Of a stretch of 64,000 nucleotides of DNA, positions 38,539 through 47,820 are shown piece by piece. The notes beneath the pieces are model-generated. The model was not told the origin of the DNA and ran no database searches. It saw only the letters and a list, made by a program, of their open reading frames with translations. The translations under genes were made by a program, and so were the position numbers. Location: positions 172,992 to 236,991 of the forward strand of contig JAUXYA010000032.1 of NCBI GenBank assembly GCA_030684405.1. Reading direction: 5' to 3'. The stretch comes from Burkholderiales bacterium. Its GTDB lineage: Bacteria > Pseudomonadota > Gammaproteobacteria > Burkholderiales > SG8-41. The first letter of the stretch is position 1, and every line of letters begins with the position of its first letter.

Positions 38539-39795
38539 TTACTCGTCGTTCCTGCGCGAAGTCTTCACGCCGAGCTGCTTGAGCTTGCGATAGAGGTGAG
38601 TCCGCTCGAGCCCGACCACCTCGGCCACGCGGCTTATGTTGCCGCCCTCGCGCGCCAGATGGTATTCGAAATAAATCCGCTCGAAAGCATCGCGCGCGTC
38701 GCGCAGAGGCGCGTCAAGCTGGAGTGAGGCCGATACGTTGGTAACAGTCGTCGCCTGAGGCAACACACGCAGGGTTTCCTCGAGGATGATCTGTTCGCCG
38801 GCCGCCGTGTTAGCCAGTGTCTGCACGACGCTGCGCAGCTCGGAGAAATTGCCCGGCCAATCGTGGCTGCGCAGTGCATTGAGTGCGGCAACGCTGAAAT
38901 GGCGTGCTGGCACCAGCTTCTGCTCGACCAGATCCTGGAGCATCACACCCGCGATTTCAGGAATGTCGTCTCGCTGGTCGCGCAGCGGTGGCAAGCGGAT
39001 CATGGTTGCGCCCAGCAACTGGAACACCCGATCGTCGAACTGGCCTGCAGCGACCAGTTCCGACAGGTCGCGCGTTGCCGCGCAAGTCACGCGGGCGTTA
39101 TAGCGCTCAGCCTGGGACAGCAGCACGAGCAGGCCGCGCTGTTCAAGCCTGCTGAATTCGGCAACATCGCGCACAAACAGGGTGCCGCCGCGGGCAGCCT
39201 GCAATAAGTCCAGTGGCGCATCCACCGTCTGCGCGCCCTGATCGACCGCCTGCCAAGGCATGTTGGGCACATGCAACACACGGGCGCAAGCTTCGAAGGC
39301 GCAGCCGGGAGCGCCCTGCAACAGTACGGGGCCACGATGGCCGGCGATGCGCTCGAGACGCTGCTTGAGCTCCTGCACCACCGGCGTGCGTCCGAGGACC
39401 GCGAGTCCCGCTGCCGACGGCTGCTGACGCTCGCCGCGGCTGATGGCGCGGCCGACGGTGGCCAGCAGTTTCTGCAGCGCGATCGGCTTTTCCAGGAAAT
39501 CCGCGGCGCCGATGCGCGTGGCTTCAACTGCGGTATCGATGGTGCCGTGCCCGGACATCATGACCACCGGCATCGTCAGCTGGCCGCTGCTCGCCCATTC
39601 CTTGAGCAGCGTAATACCGTCAGTGTCCGGCATCCAGATGTCGAGCAGAACGAGGTCCGGGCGCGTTTGGCTGCGAAATGCGCGGGCCGCACCCGCGTTC
39701 TCTGCGAGCTGGACGTCGTATCCCTCGTCGGACAGTATTTCCGAAAGCAGCTCCCGGATTCCGATTTCATCGTCTACTACCAGTATCTGTCGCAT
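38539..39795 (-). CDS. ntrX: NtrX-like response regulator with a degenerate AAA+ domain
   Basis: 418 residues. A receiver domain (phospho-acceptor Asp52 in V-L-L-D-I-W-M-P-D, Lys in F-L-E-K-P) is followed by a sigma-54-activator-like AAA+ domain and a Fis-type helix-turn-helix ([13 protein letters not shown]). The ATPase is degraded: Walker A reads G-A-P-G-C-A-F-E instead of G-x-x-G-x-G-K-E, Walker [10 protein letters not shown] lacks the D-E pair, and the sigma-54 contact loop G-A-F-T-G-A is absent. It probably binds DNA without acting as an ATP-driven activator. Partner of the sensor 17 bases upstream. Confidence 0.88.
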   Translation of the reverse strand: MRQILVVDDEIGIRELLSEILSDEGYDVQLAENAGAARAFRSQTRPDLVLLDIWMPDTDGITLLKEWASSGQLTMPVVMMSGHGTIDTAVEATRIGAADFLEKPIALQKLLATVGRAISRGERQQPSAAGLAVLGRTPVVQELKQRLERIAGHRGPVLLQGAPGCAFEACARVLHVPNMPWQAVDQGAQTVDAPLDLLQAARGGTLFVRDVAEFSRLEQRGLLVLLSQAERYNARVTCAATRDLSELVAAGQFDDRVFQLLGATMIRLPPLRDQRDDIPEIAGVMLQDLVEQKLVPARHFSVAALNALRSHDWPGNFSELRSVVQTLANTAAGEQIILEETLRVLPQATTVTNVSASLQLDAPLRDARDAFERIYFEYHLAREGGNISRVAEVVGLERTHLYRKLKQLGVKTSRRNDE

Positions 39796-39812
39796 GATCG
39801 TGTTTTGCCCGT

Positions 39813-41999
39813 CTATGCTGCGGAACGTTCGCCGGCACCCTGCACGGCCGCCGGCAACAGGATGGCCACGCGTGCGCCGCGCGGAGCAACATTGGTGATG
39901 GTGATCTCGCCGCGGTGCTCGTCGACAATCTTGCGCACGATCGAAAGGCCGAGGCCGGTGCCGCGAGGCTTGGTTGTGACATAAGGTTCGAATGCGCGTT
40001 TCATCAATTGTTCCGGGAATCCGCTGCCGTTGTCGGTAACCGACAACTCAGCGCGGCTCTCCCGCGATGTCGTCGCAATCTCGATGGAGGGAGAGTCGGC
40101 TCCCGCCAGCGCGTCCTGCGCGTTCTGCAGCAGGTTGTGAATGACCTGGCGGATCTGCGTCGCATCTCCCTGCACCAGCGGCAACTCGGGGGCAAGATTC
40201 AGTTGCATGCTGGAGCCCAGCGATTCATAGAGCGTCAGCACTTCGCGCACCAGGGCATTAAGGTCGAGCGGACGCAAGGCCGGTTCCGGGGTGCGCGCAT
40301 ACTGGCCGAAAGCATCAACCATGCGTTTGAGGGCCGCGACCTGGCTGACAATCGTTTGTGTCGAACGCGTCAGGATTTCGGCATCGGCGGCCGACAGCTT
40401 CGGCGTCAGCTTGAACTGGATGCGCTCAGCGGACAGCTGGATCGGCGTCAGCGGGTTCTTGATCTCGTGAGCGAGACGCCGCGCCACTTCCGCCCATGCC
40501 GCATCGCGCTGCGCCTGCAGGAGGTGGGTCACGTCATCGAACACGACGATGAGTCCAGCATCGCCGCCTTCGCCAAAATGCGTACCGCGCAGCAGCAGCA
40601 CCTGGACACCGTCCTTCACTTTACGCTCGACCTGACGTTCCCATTCAGCCGTCTTGGCACGAGTAAATGCCTCGACGACAGCGTCAGCGAGCGGCGCCAG
40701 CGACGGATCGATAACGGCCCAATCACGGATCCCGGCGCGGAGCAGCAGGGCGCAGTCTGCACCCAGGATCTGCTCCGCGCTGGGGTTTGCAGAGCGCAGG
40801 CGCAGCGCGTCATCGAAGGTCAACACGCCGGCAGAGAGATGGGCCAGCACACTTTCGAGGTAGGCCTTGGCATGCGCTACCTGCTCCTGGTTGCGTTCCA
40901 CCCGCGCCTGGGCTTCGGCGAGCTGCAGTGTCATGCTGTTAAATGACTGCGTCAGCTGGCCGAGTTCGTCACGGCTCGCCACCGCGGCGCGGCGGCTGAA
41001 GTCGCCTTGCGCGACCGCGCGCGTGCCCTCGACCAAAGCGCTGAGCGGAGCCGAGAGGCGATTCGATAGCAGGAAGGCGAGTCCCAGCGAGGACAGCAGG
41101 GCAAGCAGCAGTGTCAGCGTCAGTGTGATGCCATAGAGCCGCTTAAGTCCGCGGCGCGCCAGTTGCAGCTCCTGGTATTCCTGATAACCGGTCTGCACAA
41201 TTTCCGCGTCGCGCGCGAGATGCGGAGGTACCTGCTGCAGCAACTGCAGCACGCGGCTGTCCTCGCTCACCGACATGGGATTGACCGGCACCAGGGCACG
41301 CAGGTAGAGGCCGCGTTCCGGTATCGCCTCGATGACGCTATATGGCTGCTGCAGGCGCAGCTGCCGCATAGCCGCCGGACCCGGCGGCTCTGGTACGATT
41401 CCGCTGCGCTCGTTGCCGGAAAATCCGATGATCTTGCCGCGCGAGGTGTAGAGGGTCGCCTCATCCACCGCAGCCTGTTCGCGCAGCGCATTCAACGCGG
41501 AAACATGTTCCGCCTCAGCCCGTGACGACAACGCCAGGGCCATGGCGTCGGCCTTGACCGTGAGTTCCTTCAGCCGCCCCTCCAGCGTGCCCCGGCCGAG
41601 GTTAATGCCGCTCTCGAGAGCGCTGTCGAGGCGCACCTCAAACCAGGACTCGATGCTCTGCGACACGAACTGCACCGAGACGCCATAAATCAGTGCGCCC
41701 GGCAGCACGGCCATCAGCGCGAACAAGGTGACCAGCCGTAGCGTCAGCTTGGCGCCGAATACGCCGGCTTTGAGCCGTCGGCGCAGGCTGACCAGCTGGT
41801 AGACAACCATGCCCGCAAGCAGCAACGCGATCAGCAGGTTTACACCCAGCAGAGGCGCGTAATACGCGGAAAACAGCGCGGTGTTGGCACTGACTGAAGC
41901 CAGCAGGAAGGTGGCGGCAACCCCGAGGACGACGCACAACACCAGCAGGTAGCGCATCACGGCGCCGGAACGCGCCGGATTTACGGTCGTCGCTGTCAT
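39813..41999 (-). CDS. ntrY: NtrY-like membrane sensor histidine kinase
   Basis: 728 residues. Three membrane helices lie in the first ~110 residues, then a periplasmic or extracytoplasmic sensing region, a fourth helix near L-T-L-T-L-L-L-A-L-L-S-S-L-G-L-A-F, a HAMP segment, a PAS domain, the phospho-acceptor His in H-E-I-K-N-P-L-T-P-I-Q-L-S-A and an HATPase domain (N-L-L-Q-N-A, G-T-G-L-G-L-S). In several proteobacteria NtrY responds to nitrogen or redox state. Its ATG overlaps the DUF4390 stop (ATGA), tying it to the def-fmt-rsmB operon as in many betaproteobacteria. Confidence 0.92.
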   Translation of the reverse strand: MTATTVNPARSGAVMRYLLVLCVVLGVAATFLLASVSANTALFSAYYAPLLGVNLLIALLLAGMVVYQLVSLRRRLKAGVFGAKLTLRLVTLFALMAVLPGALIYGVSVQFVSQSIESWFEVRLDSALESGINLGRGTLEGRLKELTVKADAMALALSSRAEAEHVSALNALREQAAVDEATLYTSRGKIIGFSGNERSGIVPEPPGPAAMRQLRLQQPYSVIEAIPERGLYLRALVPVNPMSVSEDSRVLQLLQQVPPHLARDAEIVQTGYQEYQELQLARRGLKRLYGITLTLTLLLALLSSLGLAFLLSNRLSAPLSALVEGTRAVAQGDFSRRAAVASRDELGQLTQSFNSMTLQLAEAQARVERNQEQVAHAKAYLESVLAHLSAGVLTFDDALRLRSANPSAEQILGADCALLLRAGIRDWAVIDPSLAPLADAVVEAFTRAKTAEWERQVERKVKDGVQVLLLRGTHFGEGGDAGLIVVFDDVTHLLQAQRDAAWAEVARRLAHEIKNPLTPIQLSAERIQFKLTPKLSAADAEILTRSTQTIVSQVAALKRMVDAFGQYARTPEPALRPLDLNALVREVLTLYESLGSSMQLNLAPELPLVQGDATQIRQVIHNLLQNAQDALAGADSPSIEIATTSRESRAELSVTDNGSGFPEQLMKRAFEPYVTTKPRGTGLGLSIVRKIVDEHRGEITITNVAPRGARVAILLPAAVQGAGERSAA

Positions 42000-42577
42000 G
42001 GGGTGAACGTCCAGCGATACCAGTCGGAACCCAGGCTCCACTCGCGCGAGCCCAGTGCATTCAGGTTGAATGGCTTGGGCAGTTGGGAAGTGTCAAGCCG
42101 CAGGCGCAGACCTGCGGTGTAAGTCGTACCCTTGCTCAGCGAACCTGGCTCCGGCTCTTCGCGCCGACGTACCTTACTCATGACCTCCAACGCTTCCTTC
42201 AGCGTCGGAAAATTCTGGTAGAAGGCGCCGATGCCAATGCGATACTGGCGAGTCAGTGCACTGTAGGAAAGACGGTACTGCTGCCCCCTCGCCAGGGCAC
42301 GATCGTTGAACCAGTACCAGCGGGGCTTTACCAGCTCGAATTCGAGCGTGAAATATAAGGGAATGCCCTTATTCAGCGCATCTTCAAGGGGCGCCGACAA
42401 TATGACATCGATGTCAGCCTCAAGCACGTAATGTTCGTCCTCGGCAACAAACGAGGCCTTGCGCACCTCGATGCCATGCGGCTGGGAGGCAAAGGCTGCC
42501 ACTGCCGCCAGCAGCAATGCCAGCAGCAGCGCCGCGAGCTCAGATCTTTTCCAGAAGGGCGTAGAAAAAACCGTCAT
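41996..42577 (-). CDS. DUF4390 exported protein
   Basis: 193 residues from the ATG at 42577, with a hydrophobic N-terminal segment (L-A-A-L-L-L-A-L-L-L-A-A-V-A-A-F-A-S) that is a signal peptide or anchor. The rest has W-Y-W-F-N-D-R and Y-R-L-S-Y-S-A-L-T-R-Q-Y-R, diagnostic of DUF4390. It lies between rsmB and ntrY, a conserved position, and could influence the sensor kinase, which is inference. The start overlaps rsmB by 38 bases; it could begin further upstream, at 42586 or 42607. Confidence 0.85.
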   Translation of the reverse strand: MTVFSTPFWKRSELAALLLALLLAAVAAFASQPHGIEVRKASFVAEDEHYVLEADIDVILSAPLEDALNKGIPLYFTLEFELVKPRWYWFNDRALARGQQYRLSYSALTRQYRIGIGAFYQNFPTLKEALEVMSKVRRREEPEPGSLSKGTTYTAGLRLRLDTSQLPKPFNLNALGSREWSLGSDWYRWTFTP

Positions 42578-43823
42578 GCGCTGCATCGGGAATGAGTTGG
42601 CCCTCAATCTGGGTTATGCCGTCGGCAGGCAACATCAGGGGAGCCGGCCGCGCATCGGCATGGCGGGAAAGAAACGCCTCGACCTGCCGGCTATTCTCTT
42701 CGCGGAACAGTGAGCAGGTTGCATACAGCAATTTACCACCTCCGCTCAGCATCCGCCAAAGCGTGTCGAGGATGCGCGCCTGGCGTCGGGCCAGCGCCTC
42801 GATGTCTGCGGGATTGCGCAGCCACTTGATATCCGGGTGGCGGCGCACGACCCCCGAGGCGGTGCAGGGAACGTCGGCCAGTATGCGATCAAAGCTGCCG
42901 ATGCCCGCCCAGGCTTCCGACCTTTCGGCATCAGCCTGCAGCAGTTGTGCGCGGAGCGACAGTCGCGACAGGTTTTCGGCAACACGCTGCAGCCGTCCCG
43001 CGTCTATGTCTGCGGCAACCAGGTCAATATCGGCAATTTCCAGCAGATGAGCGGATTTTCCGCCGGGTGCGGCGCAGGCGTCCAGCACGCGCATGCCCGG
43101 CCGGACATCTAGAATCTCAGCTGCAAGCTGGGCTCCGGCATCCTGCACCGACGCATGTCCCTCGGCAAAACCCGGCAACTGCGACACCGGACACGGCTTG
43201 GCCACGATCACCCCGGCCAAACCGACGGGCTCTGCTGCGACTCCCTGTTGCCGAAGCAGTTGCAGATAATCCTCGCGGCTGATCTTGCGTCGGTTGACCC
43301 GCAGGGTCAGCGGCGGGCGGGCATTACCGGCCTCGAGCATTCCGCGCCAGTGTTGCGGATGGTCTGCGGCGAGCATGCTGATCCACCATGCGGGGTAAGA
43401 ATACCGTCCCTCGTCGGTAAGTGCCGCGGTAGCATCGAGTTCGGAACGGCGGCGCAGATAATTGCGCAACACAGCGTTAACCAGGCCACGGGCCTGCGGA
43501 TGGCCGACGTGGCCACAAGCTGTCACGGCATGATCGACGATGGCATGGGCACTCGCCCGCGTATGCGCGAGTTGGTACAGCGCGACACGCAAAAGGCTGC
43601 GCACTGCCGCGTCGGCAAGGGGTTTTTGCAGCAGCTGCGCGAGGATTGCGTCCAGCGTGCCCAAGTGACGCAGTGCGCCGTAAACGAGATCCTGCACGCC
43701 CCCCCGCTGTTGCGGGCTCAGCGTTGGCTCGTCGCGCCACACCGCAGCAAGCTGCGCATCCAGGCTGCGTCCGGCCAATACGCGAGCCAGGGCACCCGCC
43801 GCCAGACACTGGACTTGTTCCAT
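42540..43823 (-). CDS. rsmB: 16S rRNA (cytosine967-C5)-methyltransferase
   Basis: 427 residues. An N-terminal NusB-like RNA-binding domain is followed by a SAM-dependent methyltransferase domain: D-A-C-A-A-P-G-G-K binds SAM, and the two catalytic Cys are in D-V-P-C-T-A-S-G and Y-A-T-C-S-L. It methylates C967 of 16S rRNA. The ATG at 43823 is preferred over an in-frame TTG at 43838. Follows fmt by 30 bases in the def-fmt-rsmB arrangement. Confidence 0.93.
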   Translation of the reverse strand: MEQVQCLAAGALARVLAGRSLDAQLAAVWRDEPTLSPQQRGGVQDLVYGALRHLGTLDAILAQLLQKPLADAAVRSLLRVALYQLAHTRASAHAIVDHAVTACGHVGHPQARGLVNAVLRNYLRRRSELDATAALTDEGRYSYPAWWISMLAADHPQHWRGMLEAGNARPPLTLRVNRRKISREDYLQLLRQQGVAAEPVGLAGVIVAKPCPVSQLPGFAEGHASVQDAGAQLAAEILDVRPGMRVLDACAAPGGKSAHLLEIADIDLVAADIDAGRLQRVAENLSRLSLRAQLLQADAERSEAWAGIGSFDRILADVPCTASGVVRRHPDIKWLRNPADIEALARRQARILDTLWRMLSGGGKLLYATCSLFREENSRQVEAFLSRHADARPAPLMLPADGITQIEGQLIPDAAHDGFFYALLEKI

Positions 43824-43853
43824 GTTCAGTGCTGCCAAAAAAGTAAAAGAAGC

Positions 43854-44780
43854 TCAGGCGCCAAGGCGGCAGCCCATAGTCAAGGGCATGCCCGCGAGAA
43901 ACGCTTGCGCGGCAACCCGCTTCCCACCCGCCCGCTGCAATTCCAGCAAGCGAAGGCTCCCGTTACCCGCCGCAACCCGGGGCACGCCGGCTTCAATCTG
44001 CACCACGGTCCCAGGCGCGGCCCCTGCGAAACATGCACCCGCCGGCTCGGCACGCCAGATTTTCACTGGTTGCCCCGCGAGCAGCGTAAATGCGCCGGGC
44101 GCCGGGTTGAAAGCACGAATCTGGCGATTAATCTCGACCGCCGTTTTGCTCCAGTCGATTGCCGCTTCCGCTTTGCTTAATTTTGCCGCATAAGTCGCTC
44201 CCACTGAATTCTGCAGCACTGGAACCAGAGGGAGTTCGCGCAATGCACGCACGATCAATTCCGCGCCGACCCTAGCGAGTTTGTCGTGCAGGGTTCCCGC
44301 CGTATCGTCACCATCGATTGCCACTGTCGTTGTGAGCAGTGTGGCACCGGTATCCAGTCCTTCATCCATCTGCATGATGGTGACGCCGGTCTCGCAGTCA
44401 CCGGCAAGAATTGCCCGTTGTATCGGCGCCGCGCCACGCCAGCGCGGCAACAAGGACGCATGAATATTCAGGCATCCCAACTGCGGCATGACTAACAGCG
44501 AGGACGGGATCATCAGTCCGTAGGCTGCAACCACCATTACGTCCGCACCCAGACGCTGAAGCTGCCCGATGAAGGTTTCGTCCCGGAGTGTCGGCGGCTG
44601 TGCAATCTCCAGCTGCCGTACCAACGCAAGCTGCTTGACGGCGGACGACTGCGACTTGAGGCCCCGACCAGCCGGCCGGTCGGGCTGCGTCAACACCAAC
44701 GATACCTGATGTCCGGCATCAAGCAGCGCTTCGAGCGCCACAGCCGCGAAAACGGGGGTTCCTGCGAAAATGAGATTCAA
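43854..44780 (-). CDS. fmt: Methionyl-tRNA formyltransferase
   Basis: 308 residues. L-I-F-A-G-T-P-V-F-A at the N-terminus, the formyl-transfer motif H-A-S-L-L-P-R-W-R-G-A-A-P-I-Q and a C-terminal tRNA-binding domain (I-R-A-F-N-P-A-P-G-A-F) are intact. It formylates initiator Met-tRNA using 10-formyl-THF. def lies 28 bases upstream, the classic pairing of formylation and deformylation. Confidence 0.95.
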   Translation of the reverse strand: MNLIFAGTPVFAAVALEALLDAGHQVSLVLTQPDRPAGRGLKSQSSAVKQLALVRQLEIAQPPTLRDETFIGQLQRLGADVMVVAAYGLMIPSSLLVMPQLGCLNIHASLLPRWRGAAPIQRAILAGDCETGVTIMQMDEGLDTGATLLTTTVAIDGDDTAGTLHDKLARVGAELIVRALRELPLVPVLQNSVGATYAAKLSKAEAAIDWSKTAVEINRQIRAFNPAPGAFTLLAGQPVKIWRAEPAGACFAGAAPGTVVQIEAGVPRVAAGNGSLRLLELQRAGGKRVAAQAFLAGMPLTMGCRLGA

Positions 44781-44808
44781 GGTGCGTCAATATCCGGCAG
44801 TGGCCGGA

Positions 44809-45312
44809 TTACATCGCCTGCCGCTGCTGCTTGTTGAGTCTGGCGATGATGCGCTGCTGCTTGAGGCGCGACAGTTTTTCAACGAATACCCGGCCGACCA
44901 AGTGATCCATCTCGTGCTGGATGCAAACGGCCAGCAGGCCATCGGCCTCGATGGTCTGCGGATGGCCGTTTCCATCCAACGCCGAAACCACGATTTTTGC
45001 CGCCCGGGTCACTTTTTCGTAAATTCCAGGCACTGAAAGGCAACCTTCTTCACATTCTTTTTCGCCTTCCGCGCTTATGATTTCCGGGTTGATCAGCACC
45101 TGTAGTTGATCATGGGCCTCGGAGATATCAATGACGATGATCCGCAGGTGGACATCGACCTGTGTTGCAGCAAGGCCAATACCCGGAGCGGCGTACATCG
45201 TCTGCGCCATGTCCTTGATTAATTTGCGAATTTTATCATCCACTCGCGCTACTGGGGCGGCAGTCTTATGTAACCGCCGATCGGGGTAGTGCAGTATCGA
45301 GAGCAAAGCCAT
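44809..45312 (-). CDS. def: Peptide deformylase
   Basis: 167 residues. The three metalloenzyme motifs are present: [15 protein letters not shown] (Cys ligand) and Q-H-E-M-D-H (two His ligands and catalytic Glu). It removes the formyl group from nascent proteins. First gene of the minus-strand operon that runs through fmt, rsmB and DUF4390 to ntrY-ntrX. Divergent from the LysM gene, 112 bases apart. Confidence 0.95.
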   Translation of the reverse strand: MALLSILHYPDRRLHKTAAPVARVDDKIRKLIKDMAQTMYAAPGIGLAATQVDVHLRIIVIDISEAHDQLQVLINPEIISAEGEKECEEGCLSVPGIYEKVTRAAKIVVSALDGNGHPQTIEADGLLAVCIQHEMDHLVGRVFVEKLSRLKQQRIIARLNKQQRQAM

Positions 45313-45424
45313 GAAAAACTTGCCTATTTAATCAGCTAGATGCAGAATTTAAACCAAACTCTTACGTGTTGCCGGCACTCGTCCGGGCAGCCGCGGATGA
45401 CACGTACAAAAGGTGGGGCTCCAC

Positions 45425-46567
45425 ATGCGAAACGCAATTATATCCCTGATTTTTTTGATAACTCCGGTGTCCATCTCACATGCCGCCGAAGCAGCCACGC
45501 TGAAGAATGCAGCCCCCGATCGGTATGTTGTGCAGAAAGGGGATACGCTTTGGAGCATTTCAGGGCGCTATCTGAATGAGCCTTGGCGCTGGCCCGAATT
45601 GTGGAAAATGAATCAGGAGCAAGTCAAGAACCCCCATCTGATTTATCCCGGCGACGTCATCGTGCTGGACCGCAGCAGCGGCAAGCCCGAGTTGAGGCTG
45701 GTGCAACTGGATACCACCCGCTTGTCGCCGAAAGTTCGCAGCGAACCCAGTGCGCGCAGCGCAGTGCCCAGCATCCCGCCGTCCGCCATCGAGCCTTTCC
45801 TATCGAAACCGCTGGTGGTTAGTGCCACAGAACTCGATTCCGCGCCGCGAATCGTGGCCACCGCCGAGAGCCGTGTCACGCTAGGCGCCGGAGACCGGGC
45901 CTTTGTTCGCGGAATCACCAAGGATCAGGGCAATCAGTGGCAGATTTTCCGCCGAGGTGATCCGCTTGTCGATCCGGAAACCAAGGAAATCCTGGGTTAC
46001 GAAGCCACTTATCTCGGGGAAGCGCAGGTACGCCAGCATGGCGAGGTTGCCACCATTGACATCGTGCGCTCGGTGCAGGAAATTTATCAGGGCGACCGCC
46101 TCGTGGCGTTGGGCAAACAGACCCCCATTTTTGCCTATATGCCGCATCCGCCGAAGGTTCCGGTCAAGGCACGCATTATCTCTGCCTACGGCAGTCTGCA
46201 AGAAACCGGGCCAATGTCCATTGTCGCCCTATCCAAGGGCAGCAAAGACGGTCTGGATGTAGGTACCGTGCTTGCTATCGAGCGCAGCCAGACCAGCGCA
46301 CGCTACAGCCAGCGCACCGAGCCCCTGTTCGGCCGCAGTGGAATCACCGGCAGCGATACGCCGCGCGTCTACTACAGTGAGCCCCTGCCGCCGCGCGACA
46401 AGCTGTTGCCGCGGGGCGAGGCCATCACGCGTGACAATATTGCCCAACTGCCGGATGAGCGTTACGGGCTGGTGATGGTCTTCCGGACCTTCGACCGCGC
46501 ATCTTTCGCGCTGGTCATGGAGGCCAGCCGTCCGGTTGCGGTTTCCGACTTAGTCACCAATCCGTGA
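45425..46567 (+). CDS. LysM-domain exported protein
   Basis: 380 residues from the ATG at 45425, which follows AGGTGG and opens with a signal peptide (I-I-S-L-I-F-L-I-T-P-V-S-I, cleavage near S-H-A-A). A single LysM domain follows: Y-V-V-Q-K-G-D-T-L-W-S-I-S-G-R through H-L-I-Y-P-G-D-V-I-V-L. The remaining ~280 residues are beta-rich without a known catalytic motif. It probably binds peptidoglycan in the periplasm. Divergent from def and upstream of dprA, a common betaproteobacterial order. Confidence 0.88.
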   Translation: MRNAIISLIFLITPVSISHAAEAATLKNAAPDRYVVQKGDTLWSISGRYLNEPWRWPELWKMNQEQVKNPHLIYPGDVIVLDRSSGKPELRLVQLDTTRLSPKVRSEPSARSAVPSIPPSAIEPFLSKPLVVSATELDSAPRIVATAESRVTLGAGDRAFVRGITKDQGNQWQIFRRGDPLVDPETKEILGYEATYLGEAQVRQHGEVATIDIVRSVQEIYQGDRLVALGKQTPIFAYMPHPPKVPVKARIISAYGSLQETGPMSIVALSKGSKDGLDVGTVLAIERSQTSARYSQRTEPLFGRSGITGSDTPRVYYSEPLPPRDKLLPRGEAITRDNIAQLPDERYGLVMVFRTFDRASFALVMEASRPVAVSDLVTNP

Positions 46568-46626
46568 TTGTCGGGAGCGTCCTGCTCCCCTGATTTGATG
46601 CCCGCTTTGCGGCAACGGCGCCCGTA

Positions 46627-47709
46627 ATGGTCTCCGCAGAGCTGGAAGCCTGGCTGCGCCTCAGCCTACTCCCCGGACTGGGCCATCAGTCGCTGCGCAA
46701 GCTTTTGCTCGCGCTGGGCAGCCCCGAAGCTGTGCTCTCCGCCAGTCAGCCCACGCTGCGCGCCATCGTCAATGAAAAAATCGCCCGGGCAATCAGCGTC
46801 GGCGGTGCGGACCGTTCAGCATGGGTCGCTGTGGAACCCTGGCTGGAGGACCCTGCGAACCGCATCATTACTCTGGCTGATGCGGAATACCCGAAATCAC
46901 TCCTGGAAATCCCGGATCCTCCAGCCCTGCTCTATGCCAAAGGACGCCTCGACCTGATCAAGCGCCGAGGGCTGGCAATCGTCGGCAGCCGTAATGCAAC
47001 GGCACAGGGGATAACCAATGCACAGGCATTTGCCGAGACACTCAGCGCAGCCGGGATGACAATCATCAGCGGCCTTGCGTTGGGTGTTGATGCCGCTGCA
47101 CACCGTGGCGGACTCACCGGTACCGGCTCTACCGTCGCGGTGGTCGGCACCGGGCTGGATGTGGTGTATCCCGCGCGCAACCGTGATCTCGCGCACCGGA
47201 TTGCGAAGCAGGGCGCTCTGATTTCCGAGTTCCCGCTGGGCACCCCCGCGCTTGCCGCAAATTTCCCGAGACGCAACCGCCTGATCTGCGGATTGTCGGA
47301 AGGCTGCCTGATCGTCGAGGCAGCGATTTCCAGCGGCTCGCTGATTACCGCGCGGCTCGCCGCGGAACAGGGCCGCGATGTCTTCGCGATCCCCGGATCG
47401 ATACATTCGCCGCTGTCAAAGGGTTGCCATGCGCTGATCAAGCAGGGTGCCAAGCTGGTCGAATCTGCTCAGGACGTGCTTGAGGAACTCGGGCTGCAAC
47501 ATTCTTCGCAGCAAGCACTGTCACCGGGAACTGCGAACGATGATGATCACCTGCTGCTCAAGCATTTCGGTTTTGAACCTGTGGATTTCGACACATTGCA
47601 GCTGCGCAGCGGTCTGCCGATCGATAGCATCAATACGGCCTTGACCGAGCTCGAAGTGGCCGGAACGATTGCGGCTTTGCCCGGAAACCGCTGGCAAAGG
47701 GTGTTCTGA
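46627..47709 (+). CDS. dprA: DNA-processing protein DprA
   Basis: 360 residues. A SAM/HhH-like N-terminal region, the Rossmann-like core with L-A-I-V-G-S-R-N-A-T-A-Q-G, I-I-S-G-L-A-L-G-V-D-A-A-A-H and V-I-P-type G-T-G-L-D-V-V-Y-P, and a C-terminal winged-helix domain are present. DprA binds incoming single-stranded DNA and loads RecA during transformation. The usual downstream smg gene is absent; topoisomerase III follows after 111 bases. Confidence 0.93.
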   Translation: MVSAELEAWLRLSLLPGLGHQSLRKLLLALGSPEAVLSASQPTLRAIVNEKIARAISVGGADRSAWVAVEPWLEDPANRIITLADAEYPKSLLEIPDPPALLYAKGRLDLIKRRGLAIVGSRNATAQGITNAQAFAETLSAAGMTIISGLALGVDAAAHRGGLTGTGSTVAVVGTGLDVVYPARNRDLAHRIAKQGALISEFPLGTPALAANFPRRNRLICGLSEGCLIVEAAISSGSLITARLAAEQGRDVFAIPGSIHSPLSKGCHALIKQGAKLVESAQDVLEELGLQHSSQQALSPGTANDDDHLLLKHFGFEPVDFDTLQLRSGLPIDSINTALTELEVAGTIAALPGNRWQRVF

Positions 47710-47820
47710 GCCCGGCTTGCGCTGGCCCCGGATTGTTCTTATTATCGGGCGCTCTTTTCCGGGCCCCCGCTGTAAGGGGCATCCTGCAGCGGCTTTAATG
47801 CCGCAACTTCAACGGCTTAC

